From Sympetrum striolatum (lineage: Eukaryota > Arthropoda > Insecta > Odonata > Libellulidae), in the NCBI GenBank assembly GCA_947579665.1, contig OX388341.1, positions 25,987,147 to 26,051,146 on the forward strand: a stretch of DNA of 64,000 nt, given 5' to 3'. The first letter of the stretch is position 1. Every line of letters starts with the position of its first letter. Both the position numbers and the translations under genes were made by a program. This document shows, piece after piece, positions 48,541-60,560 of the stretch. Under the pieces are notes generated by a model that saw nothing but the letters and a program-made list of their open reading frames with translations, did no database searches and was not told the origin of the DNA.

Positions 48541-51350
48541 GGAGGTTTATCTGTTTATTTAGGAGCTAGATAACTTTATAGATAAGTGTTACGTCAATAC
48601 GGCAAACTATCCTAACCCGTTATCTTTTCATACCGTGCTGCGAGAAGTGAATTGTATGCTCTTAAGATCGTAAACAATGATCATCAAACATCACATTTCT
48701 TTGTTAGATTCTATATTTTACTGTTTTGCATCAAAGTAATTTAATTGGACGTTTGAGATGAGGAATTGATTCTACTCATAGAATCAACTTTGAAATGTAA
48801 TCATAACCGTTGTTATCATTCTCTCAGCAATCTTTAACACCTCAAATAAATCTGATATATTTCCTTGTGCCTAAGGTTAGAATCAAGAGGCATATTTATT
48901 TTAAAACCTTATTAATAGCTTCCTTAGTATTTCTACTTACTTGGCATTGCTACTAGGTGAGCTCGTTAACTAAATTACCGAAGCATCGCTATTTAACTAG
49001 AATTTTGAGTAAAGAAACAATAACTTATCTTAAAAATATTTATGGTAATTTGTGAATGTGAGTCGAAAGTTAAATCCATCTAATTGGCGATAACTTGTAG
49101 AATAGCTAATGTAACTAAAAGGATAAAAATACCTATTAATTTTGAGTTCACTGTTTAGTTCATGATATTAAATCCCTTCCATATATTAAGTTAGTAGGGA
49201 TTTCAGCTGCAGTGATACCTAGCTCTTATCTCAAATCTTTCCATCTCGGCTAGAGGTTAGCGAGATTCTAGATAGGTAAGGAGAATTCACTACTCGGCAT
49301 TATATGGCAGCAGTGAGTTGATATACGTAAATTCAACGCAGCGAGGACACCAAAACGACATTTAAAGATGACTGACTCTCAAGCGAATGCTGGAATAGCT
49401 CATATGCTAATCACATGGGTTACCATCAAAGGATTCATGATCAAAAGAAGGAAAACAAGGAAAGACACGTGTCGATTGCCTTTTTAGGTGTCCCATGGTG
49501 TCCCGAATGAATACATCAATTCAAAACCCCAAAATGTGCAAACCTCTCATGTACATGAAAATGGCAAAAAAGATTTTTAGTGCTATCGGGAAAACAGAAG
49601 ATTGAAGAACGATCTGGAAATATTTCAGTTTCTGTGAACCTTTTGTCTGTGGCCTATTTGATTAGAACAGGAGTCTTTCAGCCATGTTCATTTGATTTAT
49701 CTTTGGGCAAAATTGTCATCTTTACTTGTCATTTGGAGTTTCCCACTACACTACAACATCATTCACCACCTTTCAACTGCACGGCTAAGAAGTGGATGTT
49801 TCATCTCTATTTGAAAAACAGCCGTGTCTCCAACCAACAGAATTAATAAGTTTGTAGTCACCGGACACTGCTTTCCGTTCTTTGGATACATCATTTCCCA
49901 TTTCATGCATATCCTTCTCATCCCAAAGTGGCGCTCTGATATGTCATGAGTGCTTCCTAAACATACAATTCAAAGTCGTGGACAGTTCACTCGCTGTAAT
50001 TTGGGGATCGTTATTCATCATGCCTCGGGTCCTTCCATTATTTCCCCTGTAACGGATATCCGTGCTTTTCTGCCGTTCGCCAACACTTGAGCTGCAGCTA
50101 TCAAGAGGCCTTTATTCTCATTCGCTAGTTGTTTAGGTCTCATTTCATTTTTTAGAGATTTTTTTATTGTTTTTGTACATTCTACAAAATGAAGGAGGGT
50201 AGAAAAACATTTACTTGCTATACCATTCTCATCATATGCATTTGCATGTGACAGGTTTCCTTTGAATTATGATTACAAGGGTTCATATGATTTAATCTCC
50301 CTGGAATGTAATCTGTTTACACTTATACCAATGGCGTGCAGACACCGTAAGACCACTGCTGAATTAGTCTTATACTTCCCTCTCATGCAAACCTCTCATG
50401 AAAATGCAGTATTTTAGAGCCAATTTCCATATTGACGAAAGAATCCTTCTTCTAATGAATTACGAGAGTTTGTTGTAAATAAATAATAAAGCATTATCTT
50501 TTGGAGCGATTTAAATATATAATTAATTAAATTCACCAAATTTAAAGCATATTTACTGGAAATGATTCTCCGGTAAACCATCTAACCCTTTCAGAACTTC
50601 AATGCAAGGATACTTAGGGTATAAATTGATCATACTTATACCTCATTCAATTAATTTTTCATAAGATATGAATGCATTCATACTTTTATCAATTGATAAA
50701 GACATAATAATAGTATGTGGCACAGTGAGATCTTTTTTCCTTCTACGCTGACGTATTTAATCATTATCTATTTGTTCGTAAAAAACATTGTGTGCGATTT
50801 CAGGCGAAGCTCTGTTATCGTTATTTTTTTCATTTGCCTCTCCTAAGTCCAAAACATGCAAAGGTCGGCAAATTCGCGTCCTTAACAATTCTAAAAGGGA
50901 ACGCATTACAAAGAAAAATGAACCATAGGTTTGAAAAAGCAAAAGGTGAGCGGACGGAAATTGGTTACTTGGAAAAGGCCCCGTGAAAACGTTTCCACAG
51001 CGCACGTTTGGGAAATCTTTATCTCCTCTCTCGTTTTATTCTAACAAGGTAAAGCATATAGATTCCTTTATTAAGTTACAAGAAAATGTTTGTGAATCGG
51101 GCTACAAAATGTTTTTTTTATTTCACTGAAATAACATCATTAGAAGTTGAGTCGGACCTTTATTAAACTTTATTACCTTTCAATTACATTTTGTTGCTTA
51201 ATTAAATCTATGTATATTAAGTTGATAACGCATAATGGTAGTATCTACAAGAACTCGTGCGGACGGCTTGTGGAAGGTGATTGAGTCCTCAGCCTAATTA
51301 TTCGATAAGCAATTACTCAAAAACAGCTCTCTGACAAATAAACATTATGT
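48540..51350. other. AT-rich non-coding DNA
   Basis: Nearly 3 kb without a supported gene. The frames at 49580-49846 plus (88 codons), 50757-51005 minus and 50792-50986 plus show no motif; the last two overlap. No repeat pair noticed. Confidence 0.45.
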
Positions 51351-52640
51351 ACTCCCCCAATATCTTCTGTGTTTACATTCTCCATCCGATGGCAGTTTAT
51401 ACTACTTGTTTCTCACCTTTGCTCCCCTCCTGCTGTCTCTCTCGTGCCATCTCGATTAATTAATGTTCCCTGCATCTGTTTCTCTTGCCTCGTGTATCAT
51501 TACAAACCATTGGCCGTGGATATATCTCTTTTAAACACCACTCCTTCCATTGAGGACGCCTCCAACCCGGCAAAATAACCTTCCTTCCCCTTCTACTTTT
51601 AAACCCCTCAATCCCTCCCATCCATCACTACTTACAGCATCCGCAACATCTCATCTACCATATTCTCCTCTGTAGCCTTCCCGTCCACCTGCCCCACAGC
51701 TTCCGCTGCGATGGAATTACTCACCCTTTCTTTCAACCCTTTAATGCATCCTGCTTGCCCCATCCCATCCTTCCCCCAATCCCCCGCTTCCTCTCTCCAT
51801 CATTCAAATTTTTTAATTCCGCCCTTTTTCTTCGAGAAAGTCATGGTCATGAAACCGGTAGCGAAATTTATGTTTTTACGTCGCTCGTAATTTACTTTGG
51901 ACTCGGCTCGAAACGCTCAATGATCGTGAACGGGAAAAATATACACGAAGGGTGCGTTGAAACATGGGATGTTTCGCCTTCTTTCTCCATATTTTCCTCT
52001 CCTCCATTTGCTCCTAGTTGCTTCATCCAATGTGTATCCCTCCTTTTACTGCAGCTACCTTATCGGTGTCTCCACCAAACTTTTTGAGAAACTGACTACC
52101 GCAGCAGGTGATTTCGTAGATATTAGATTACCAGCTTGATGTATTTTCAGAGTCCAAGCAAACTACATTTTGTTCTCTTCCCTATCACCTCGCGGGACTT
52201 GCTTCATTTTCCGACCATTCCTCCACTCCTAGAATCCTCATCCACCTCCCATCTTTCCGCCACTCCTCGTTACAACCTCCCGCGACTGCCACATTCTAAC
52301 TTTCATCGCCCGAATTTCAGCCATACTTCTCGAACGGGGTTCTTACGAGACTATGCTTTCGAAATAACAACCCATTCCGGGTATGAATAACAGGTAGCCG
52401 TTTTCTCCCCTCCGCGCCAGAATTTTTTAGACGATCCTTTCCATAACCCTATTCCTTATTACCCACGTCCCTACCTTATCCAAACCCCTCCCCATTTCTT
52501 CTAAGAAGGGTAACATAAATCCTTGTCTCCAACGCTCAAGTTTACGACCTCTTTCTCACCCATGTATCTTGCGCTTCCCTCAGTCTCTCTCTTGCCTTTA
52601 CTGCCATCTACCTCCGCTCGGATAATTTGAAATTCCTCTC
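51350..52640. other. CT-rich island
   Basis: Pyrimidine tracts on plus at about 51410-51620, 51690-51800 and 52190-52290. Plus frames of 60-110 codons follow the tracts and are Ser, Pro, Phe and Leu-rich. No gene is called. Confidence 0.5.
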
Positions 52641-53034
52641 CTCGTGCGCGAACCTGAAGCAGATTTCGCAGGCGGTGGGAGAGTTATCATCGTATAGATG
52701 CACGCGCGTGCGGGTATTTCTCCTCCGGTGCTTTCAACGAGCGGAGTCGTGTATCATTCCATCTAAACGCCTCTTCCTCGCGTTTTATTTTAAAATAATA
52801 ATGCTCCCGACCGTAAATTTTTATACACCATTCCGGACGATAGTATATTATGAATGTATGAGTTTCTGGAGTTTATCCCGCGGATCCAATTCCACAGTAA
52901 ACAATTCGATTCCCTCGATAATGACGGGTTGCAAGAGCTCATTTTCTCTCGATGGAAAAATCTTATGTGCATATGAGAACGTTTCGTATGTTTTCGTATT
53001 TCATCATGATGCATAAAATTATTTATGTTTACAT
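52640..53034. promoter_or_regulatory. Candidate regulatory island
   Basis: Complex CpG-bearing sequence next to CT tracts. It resembles the islands at 13.2 and 41.9 kb. The 129-codon plus frame at 52627-53016 is opposed by a 74-codon minus frame and has no recognisable domain. The regulatory reading is inference, and an unrecognised exon is the alternative. Confidence 0.22.
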
Positions 53035-53086
53035 CAGGTTTTTGATGACCTCCTTGTGGTTCGTAATCGAAGTCATCAAATACCTG
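53035..53086. repeat. Hairpin with 15-bp arms
   Basis: The left arm 53035-53049 pairs with the right arm 53072-53086 with one mismatch, around a 22-base loop. It could be a decayed foldback or a small RNA hairpin. No known microRNA is recognised. Confidence 0.75.
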
Positions 53087-53089
53087 GAG

Positions 53090-53604
53090 AGCTAAAAAGA
53101 AGGTTGTAGGTTAATTTTACCTTACAATCATGAGCACTAAAAAATAACGATACAAAGTTTTGATTTCAAGAGTGGAATATCCTCGAGAATGGCCTGCCAT
53201 TTTGGAATTAAATTCAACTATGTCTGCGTTGGAATTGGCTGAGATTGCAAACAAGGAAAATAAACAAAAGTAAATTTCATAGATCTCCTGTATCCACTGA
53301 TTTCTGATACTTCGATGAGGAGTTGAAAAAAATCTCCATGGTATTCAGTCAACTTTCCAATGTATCGTTTCTCTTTTCTCTGGCTTCCGCATTTGATTAC
53401 ATGCTGCCGGAAATATTAGGTAGAATAGATTGAGGAAAAATAACGTTTCAAATATCAAGGTATGGTACACGTTATTTCCTTAAGTTACAAACCGATAGAG
53501 ATTCATTTTCTGCCTGCTTTAATATTTTATAAACAGATATGTTATCCAAAGCGATATGTGTTCAACTTAGAAGTATTTTGAAAGAACTGTAGAATAAAAC
53601 TACA
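53090..53604. other. Non-coding DNA before the foldback element
   Basis: No supported feature seen. Confidence 0.45.
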
Positions 53605-53649
53605 AAGTAGCTTTTACTTATCCACCCATAGAGGTTTCAGTGGCGACTA
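53605..53649. repeat. Left terminal inverted repeat
   Basis: A 45-base arm, the partner of 53896-53940. The five mismatches are scattered (arm positions 6, 10, 14, 22 and 40). The longest exactly matching block is CATAGAGGTTTCAGTGG. Confidence 0.85.
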
Positions 53650-53666
53650 ATTTCGGCTAATAATTC

Positions 53667-53738
53667 GCCCGGCTGCGGTGGTGGAGCAGTTAGCGTGCTA
53701 GCACTCCAACGCCGGGTTCGAATCCCGGCCGGTCGGAT
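53667..53738 (+). ncRNA. tRNA-like Pol III promoter sequence (SINE head or tRNA relic)
   Basis: The A-box-like TGGTGGAGCAGT lies at 53679-53690, and a perfect B box, GGTTCGAATCC, at 53715-53725. A six-pair T-arm surrounds the B box (53711-53716 with 53724-53729, seven-base loop). The boxes are about 8 bases closer than in a normal tRNA, the anticodon arm is not recognisable and the 5' end does not pair with the 3' end. It is therefore not a working tRNA. A T run follows at 53738-53742. tRNA-derived SINEs have such heads. Whether it is transcribed is unknown. Confidence 0.7.
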
Positions 53739-53895
53739 TTTTCTGGCTAGGGAATGTTTGCGGTACTTTGTAAATAGTAATAATTATTGAAATGGATGTA
53801 ATTGGGATGTTCCTGTTTCCATTAGAGAAGTTATTATTAATAATAGCAATCTTCCTACTGATGGATGGTTATTACTACATACTAAGATATATACG

Positions 53896-53940
53896 TAGTC
53901 ACCACTGAAACCTCTATGTGTGGATACGTACAAGTTACTT
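53896..53940. repeat. Right terminal inverted repeat
   Basis: A 45-base arm complementary to 53605-53649 at 40 positions. No clear target-site duplication could be picked out by eye beyond either arm. Confidence 0.85.
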
Positions 53941-54180
53941 CGTTGTTTCGTAAAACATTGTTTTATTTTACAATCCTTTTTATTATCAATTTTCTTTCAG
54001 AGGTTTTTTTATGGGCGTTTCAGGATAGCTATCTTTTGTATAAAGACTACGACTTCGAGTATCGTTAAACTTTCTTAATTTCTGCTCAGCACATTCATTC
54101 GATTGTCCTCACTGATGCGTCTCAAACAGTAACAGATAACATTCCCAATATAATCTGAAACCAATCAAAGTGTTTCCATT
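53940..54180. other. Non-coding DNA after the foldback element
   Basis: T-rich sequence with no supported feature. Confidence 0.45.
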
Positions 54181-54650
54181 TTCAATCAACAAAATTCGGA
54201 AATATTAGATCGGTGTCACATAGCCGCTGTAAGAGATGTGAACCTAAATCCGCACCTGGAGATGGTACGTTTCTCTCTAAAATCTCTTTATCTGTAACGT
54301 ACAAATAATAACCTCGGTCACAAACCGACGGACGGCCCAATATGATCGATGGATGAAATGAGCACGAGTAAGATTGGACGGAAAGAGAATGGATCGGGTG
54401 TTGTGGCCCTCGGCAGAATGCGCGACATGTGAGCGGATGTACAAACGACCGAGGAACGGTAAAAGCAATTTCTCGCCCAGGCAAGCACGCCAACCTTAAA
54501 GTGTGTGATTGGATTCGATCCTATCGTCGCCATCACACCTCCGACCTATTCGATTTGATAACTAATAAAGCTCTCGATCCCGAAAAAATGCGAGTTGCAG
54601 GGCGCGTGGATACGTGATACCTCTCTGCCGGTGGAAGCTATTCCAACTGT
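54180..54650. other. GC-richer complex island
   Basis: CpG-bearing complex sequence with overlapping frames on both strands: 103, 72 and 63 codons on minus, 62 on plus. None has a recognisable motif. It could be regulatory DNA or an unrecognised exon, and neither is supported. Confidence 0.35.
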
Positions 54651-55130
54651 GCGTTAATCGCAATGAATCTCGTATCTACCCGTGTTTCTCGTTAAAATCG
54701 TAAAACTAGGAGGTGAACAAAAATTGGGAAAAGGGTCAAATATCCAGGATTTTCATCGCTATTTGGTGAAAGATGTACGCTCGCTAGATGGGCCGAGATA
54801 TTTTAGGGGTCAATTTAGAAATTACCGAACACAATTACACATTACCCTTATCTACTGCGATCAGTTTCAGGGATACGTAGCAATCATGGAATAAATACTA
54901 TCCCTTAGCTAGGCAGCAGGGGATGGATAGGGCCAAAGAAACAGAGATTAGGATTTGGGAGAAAATATCAATAATATGATAATACGAATAATACTCGTAA
55001 TACTCGTCTTTATATGGGCGAGATTGAGACTAAAAGTATTTTTTTCAATCCAACCCATCGTCATTAACTATAAAATAATTAAATTAAAGAGATTGAAGAA
55101 TTGTGGATGTATAAATACCTAAGAGGTTTA

Positions 55131-55190
55131 AGGAAAAAAAGATGAAGGAAAACACCCACAAAGAAGGAAGGTGTGAGAAACCTGCGCAAG
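55131..55190 (-). mobile_element. Dispersed repeat family, fragment (copy 4)
   Basis: GGAAAACACCCACAAAGAAGG is shared with copy 1, followed by a related GGTG, GAAA and GCGCAA arrangement. The terminal hairpin and tail are absent. The adjoining TTA tract might be part of the element or a later expansion. Confidence 0.5.
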
Positions 55191-55192
55191 CC

Positions 55193-55199
55193 TACTACT

Positions 55200-55230
<31 letters not shown>

Positions 55231-55236
55231 TTACTA
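55193..55236. repeat. (TTA)n/(TAC)n microsatellite
   Basis: A trinucleotide repeat, mostly ATT/TTA with a few TAC units and one T expansion. It directly abuts the repeat fragment at 55131-55190. Confidence 0.9.
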
Positions 55237-56559
55237 TCTGAAATCTCCTATATATAATTATTATGAAAATCATGAAAGTAAAAGCAGGGAAATTCCAAAG
55301 CTAGTAAGAGTTGAGGAAGAGGAGAAGATTGCAGTGCCTGATGGTAGTGCATCATACAACGAGCTATAACGATCAAAACGAACTTCAACAGAGCGTAAAA
55401 ACGAACGAAAAGTTTTATTTTGTTGTAGATCACTCCTTAAAATCCAAATTCTATACATACACATCTCACTCTCTTGTTACCTGTGACTATGATATTCAAA
55501 GATTAGCGTCACTTATAATTCATGACAATACATAAAACAGCAATAAAAAGTGAGAATCTCGTTATTATATTTTTTGTAAATCTAAACTATTGAACAACTG
55601 CAATTAAAAAAAACGGTAGCGACTAGTTTCGAAGTTAATATAATATCAGAAAGACTGATCCTCCTATTCTATTTGCAAAATCAGTTAGCATTCTTGCATC
55701 TCTGAAAATTGTGATTTCTCTACAGGTAGTGGGTGATAAATTTCATTTTACCCTCATTTTTATAGAAACTATTTCATTCTATTGAAGGTGTACCAATTGG
55801 CTTAAAAATTAGCTTATAGCTAAAGCAAGAGCATTGGGGTGTACATTGCAGATTACCTCCTATTTACGATGCATTTTGAGAATAACGAAGTGCTTAAGCT
55901 CAATTGATTTGTCCTTGTAACCTTAAGTTAAATTTAAATGATGCCCGAGGTAGAGTTTACCCTCGTAACATAAGCCCATCTTCCTTGTAACAAACTGTTG
56001 ATTGATAATAAGGGCTTCGAAAAATGTTATAAAATTATGGATTAGTTCAAAGATTTAGTTCTTAAATTTACGTAAATAATGATATTCAGATTGGTTTAGA
56101 GCCATGGAATAATATTTCAATCGAGGTGTTTTGGTACTGCAAGGACTTTTAAAATAGAGAGTCAATAATAACTTGCGAAAAGCTAAATGAACTTCCTCAA
56201 CTGGTGTTCCGTAACGAAGCTCTTGATGATTCGCTACATCATAAGGTACCGTTGTAAGTTTCTTCAATGATAAAGTTGTAAGTTCTTTAAAAAATGTTAC
56301 TGGTTTTACTCTGAAGTTAGGTACTCATGGTAAAAGGACGAAATATTTCAGTCGAAAGCTAAGTGATTTATTTTTATTGGATGTTTAAGTCTGAAACTTG
56401 CGAAGGTATTTCTTAATGAGTCACAAATTCTAAGGTAGATCCTTAGCGCCATATGAGAGAAATTTGCAGATAGATGCTTCAATAAGCTATGGTGAACTTA
56501 AAGGAAAATTACAGTTATGTCATGCGAAGATATGAAACATTAATATAGCGATATTCCGA

Positions 56560-57330
56560 ACGACGCTCAAGCATCGGCCGCTTATTATAAAGTCGAACGC
56601 AAAGGAAAGAGCGCGAGAGGCTCGTTGATTGGCAGATTGGTTTCATTAGTTCCCAATAAACTCCCACCGACTCGAAAGCGTTGTTCAAATATTGCTTCCG
56701 ACGTCATCAAATTGGTAATTTCCTAGTGTCGAAAGCAGCCGAATGCGTTGCAATCTCACCGTATTTTCAAGGCACGATTTTCCATCAGCATATCCCCCTC
56801 CAACCCATCGCCCTCTCCCCCGTTTTTCTCTTTCATCCCTCTCATATCTCATCCTCCCCATTTGCCTCTCTTCTTACTCCCCCTTTAAGCCTCTATTCTT
56901 TCTCCTCCCTCTTTCCCTTCTTCTCTCTCTATTCTCCCCTTCATTCCCACCTCACACATTATTCCTTCCATTTCCATCCCGTTAAAGGATGAATCCTCTT
57001 CGGTCTGAAGCGAGACCCCGCGTTTCCTATCAAACACGGCGAACGATCGCAACATCGCGAAGTCGCGCTTGTGCGTCTCATCGAGTGGAGATTGGAAAGG
57101 CGGGGTCGTGGAACGAGCGATCCTCCTCTGTTCTCGGAAAGACATTCCCCAAACGGAGCTAATATGTATCAGCTCCGTACGGCGTAGCATACGCGAGTGG
57201 TTGATCAGAAGGTTTTGAATAAAGAAGGGTGACGCGGTGTAATGTCAGAGGTGGGTGTCATCTTGCGTGTGTTGGACGATTGCGTGGGATTGAGTGCGTG
57301 TTATATCGATGATATTCCAAGGAGCGGTTT
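56560..57330. other. GC-richer island with CT-rich core
   Basis: Pyrimidine tract on plus at about 56785-56980, flanked by CpG-bearing complex sequence. Frames up to 103 codons follow the tract on both strands. No gene is called. Confidence 0.5.
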
Positions 57331-58140
57331 CAGGACGAGAATTTGAAAAAGATGATGATGCTAATTAGAATAGCTGAGATTAAAATATTTAAGAGCAGGA
57401 TAGTAAAAGAATGACAAACTAAAAAGGGATAATTTTCCATAGAAAAGCTTCAGTATAGGTTAGTAAAAAGTGACAACTTCTATTTAAATAAAGCCTTATC
57501 ACATGTTAATATACGGAGCTCAATGAAATATAATTTAACAGGGAATTAATTTAATTGACTGAATATCTACTATGCTAGAATCTGTGCTAAAGTATATAAG
57601 TTATATCAATTCCTTCCTCGACTATTTCTTTCTATTGAGTTAAGCCATCCTTATCTTTCGATCAAATCTGAAAAGCAAAACCAGCCGTTAATTACGTCCA
57701 GGTAGTTTTATGTAAGTAAGTTTCATTATTTGAATTCTGCGTAAAATTTATTCTTCCTACAAGATTCTGAGTCAAATTTACAGTGATGGAAAAAACTTGT
57801 TAACAAAGGTAAAATTTAACTATCGGGATTATATTTTTACGTTCCTATCTCATTATGACATCAAAAGTATTCTGCCCATGGGCAGGTCCTTTATTATCAT
57901 TCGGCAAGAATTTTGTTTCGATTGTTATCTTATCAAATTCTCATTTCTAAATTTTTCTCTAGATAACGAACTGGAGAGGTTTTAAAAATAAAAGAAACAG
58001 GCTCTCAAATTCCAAAAATATATCTTAATGTCCTATTCAAACAGATATCAATATATCGTACCTCCAAATTAATAAAAATGTAAGATTACAAACTCGAAAT
58101 GAGATATAATACTAGAGTTAGTGCAAATTATTACACATCA
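57330..58140. other. AT-rich non-coding DNA
   Basis: No supported feature seen. Confidence 0.5.
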
Positions 58141-58800
58141 ACGGGAGTTTCAGAACTAATGTCGTGAGAGAGAGGGAAAAAACAGCCAAGGTTAGGAAAA
58201 TATCTTGTCCAAACAGAAAGATCAGTGGCCCTGTTTTTGCAGCAGTCATCGAAAATGCAACTCTTCGTACTCGATTAAACGTTCAAAGTTCGCTCATTTC
58301 TCCCTCAGTTCCCCTCGCTTAGTATCGGAATTCTTTCAAGTTAAATAGCCTTTGGGCGTATTTTTTTCCGAAGTTCTGATCCTAAAGAGGTGTCATTTAA
58401 GCTGAAAGAAAATGTCGCGAGAGGAGTTCACGAAAAAATAAAAAAATGGGCTGAGGGTAAAAATGACCATCCAGAGGCAGTGTTTTAAGGGAAAAATGAT
58501 AAATGAAGTGTATTTTTAAGGGAAGCCAGCGATGTTAAAGAAAGAAATGAATGGCAGGAAGGGGTGAGAAGATTAGTGGGGTGACCCAGAGGTCGAGGAG
58601 AATGAGAGGATGAAAAATGGAAACGCTGAGCTATTGAAAGACGGTGAGGGAGGGAATTTTAAAAGAAATAAGAAGCGAATGAAGGGGAGATAGCGAACAA
58701 AGGACGTATCACAGAGGAGGAGATTTGAGTTAAAGTTGAAAGGTGAGAGGGCAGCAGTGTGTGCCGGAAGTAGGTGGATGAGGCAAATGTACTTCCCAAG
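58140..58800. other. Purine-rich (GA) island
   Basis: The plus strand is GA-biased at about 58380-58780, the mirror of the CT tracts elsewhere. Open frames are short. No gene is called. Confidence 0.55.
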
Positions 58801-59800
58801 AAACAGGTTATAGTATGATTCAAATAAAACGACACACGAGAAATAATTATTTCCTACATATTTTAGAAGCTATAAACGTCCTTCATATAGCTCTTGTATC
58901 ATGTCCCTGTTCTAGCGCAATCTACTTTAATTTCGGTATGGTTTTAATACTGAATTCATAGCGTTATATTTACGTCTACCTTATCCGAAGGCGTTATTAT
59001 TGTAAACAACACTTAATATGCATTATCATATATTATGATTACTAAATCTTTTATCAACAGTGTCTTTATACTATTTTGGATTTAGGTAGTTAGCTATATA
59101 GGATAACAAACAGTGGAACGTTTATATCAATTGAAATTAAATCTTAGATTAGTAGAGGTTCAAAAGACAAATTTAACTCTTTTGAAGGGACAGCCAGGAA
59201 GAGAAGATTTTTATTTCCATCCCTAAGATTATATAAATCCCTTCCCTCCTATTGCGGTTTCGATTGGGAGGATATGTAAGAAAAACGGAAATTTACATGA
59301 TATGATGTACATGTATGATGAGTCAGCCTTAGTACTTGGAAGCTTTTTGCTATTTTGTTATGTTCTTGAAATTACTAAGATAATTGGCCTGTTATTTACA
59401 TGCCACCAAACCGCTTCTTAGGAACTCTGCAATATGTTTCTAACCAACCTGTGAAAAGGTCTGATTTAAAGAATTAAAATTTTAAAACACGTTTCAAAAC
59501 TGGCAATCATGGGTAACTTCTTAATACCTCCGTATTTCTTTTTATCATCTCCGTAATTTATAAAATTACTAATGTATCAAGTGAAATTCTCGTTTATTAA
59601 TAAAGTAGTAAATTATGGAAGAGGTTTTGCAGATGTCATCTTATTAAGCTTGTTTAAATTAATGATAGTTTAACTATTTATTGTGCAATGTGTGTGTATC
59701 GGTACGATCTTTGGTCCGAAAATTCTGCTACCAGCAGCTATGTAAGGTTGTACTGTAACGATAACAAATTTAAATAAAAAAAGTTGAACAAAGCAAGGAT
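58800..59800. other. AT-rich non-coding DNA
   Basis: No supported feature seen. Confidence 0.5.
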
Positions 59801-60560
59801 GAGGAAGAAAGTAGTTGACGTAACGAATGAGAGGAAGGAAGGGAAAGAAAAAGAAAGGCGTCTCTTAGCCGAAAAAAGTAGTATTTTTATTGATTTCCAT
59901 AATGGGTAAACTTCAATCCCTGGTCTCCTTCGGCTGGGACCTTAAATGGACGCCGAGACAGTAGCTTGTTTCTACGATGGCTATCTTCCCATTTTCTCCG
60001 CTCCACCCTGGGAGTCGCTAGCATCGCTCCCTCCGATCCGATCCCCGTGTAGCTTAGACCTCCTCTCCTCAGCCTTCTCTCATTAACTTCCGGCGACCTT
60101 TGACCCTGCCTTGCTACTCGCACGGTCTTTTCTAAAACAATGGAGGAGGGGACACCTTTAATCCTACAAGTGGAAGCCTGCGAGGTTTAATAAACAGAGA
60201 GTGGCGCTAGCATCGCCGACCCTTTGTCAGTCCCCGACAAACAACCCCCTGTGCCACTAAATCGCGCCCCCTATCTGGCCTATTCCATTTCCCCTTCATC
60301 GTGTTTTATTTCACGGGGAGAGTCGAAGGTTTTATCCGAGAGTTATCGCGGTGGAAGAGAGAGGAAGCGATAGAATGAGGCGGGTTGCCAACCCTCACGG
60401 ATTCACCCGAATTTTTGCGATTAATGAACTCAATTACAGAAAAAATTCCCGTGTTCTGGTTGGATTGAAGATGGCTGCTATGCACCGAAATTTTATCACT
60501 GTGCTGTTTTCTATTGCAGAAAATTCTGTCGGCTATTGTCTGGTGTAGATTACTTAGAGG
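59800..60560. other. GC-richer island
   Basis: A GA-rich start (about 59795-59870) is followed by mixed CpG-bearing sequence. The 78-codon minus and 65-codon plus frames lack motifs. No gene is called. Confidence 0.45.

Larger units (their letters stand above)
53605..53940. mobile_element. 336-bp foldback element enclosing a tRNA-like sequence
   Basis: Inverted repeats at 53605-53649 and 53896-53940 match at 40 of 45 positions, with no gaps. The pairing may continue outward: a GTARAATAAAAC word follows on both sides, with an insertion on the right. Seventeen bases inside the left repeat begins a tRNA-like segment (53667-53738). The rest of the interior is AT-rich and has no reading frame. 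Long inverted ends with a short non-coding middle fit a MITE or foldback transposon. The Pol III-like interior fits a SINE. Either a SINE landed inside a MITE or the two form one element. Confidence 0.7.
54650..56560. other. AT-rich DNA holding a repeat fragment and a TTA tract
   Basis: No gene seen. It contains the repeat fragment at 55131-55190 and the trinucleotide tract at 55193-55236. The 75-codon plus frame at 55142-55369 reads through the TTA tract as a Tyr run and is a by-product. Confidence 0.5.

Noticed and set aside
52627..53016. 129-codon plus-strand open frame
   Set aside because: No recognisable motif, opposed by an antisense frame, and it lies in a GC-richer island where long chance frames are expected.
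53667..53738. Functional tRNA gene
   Set aside because: A and B boxes are about 8 bases too close, the acceptor ends do not pair and no anticodon arm can be drawn; only a tRNA-like or SINE head is supported.
55142..55369. Frame with a poly-tyrosine run
   Set aside because: The run is simply the TTA/TAC microsatellite read in one frame.
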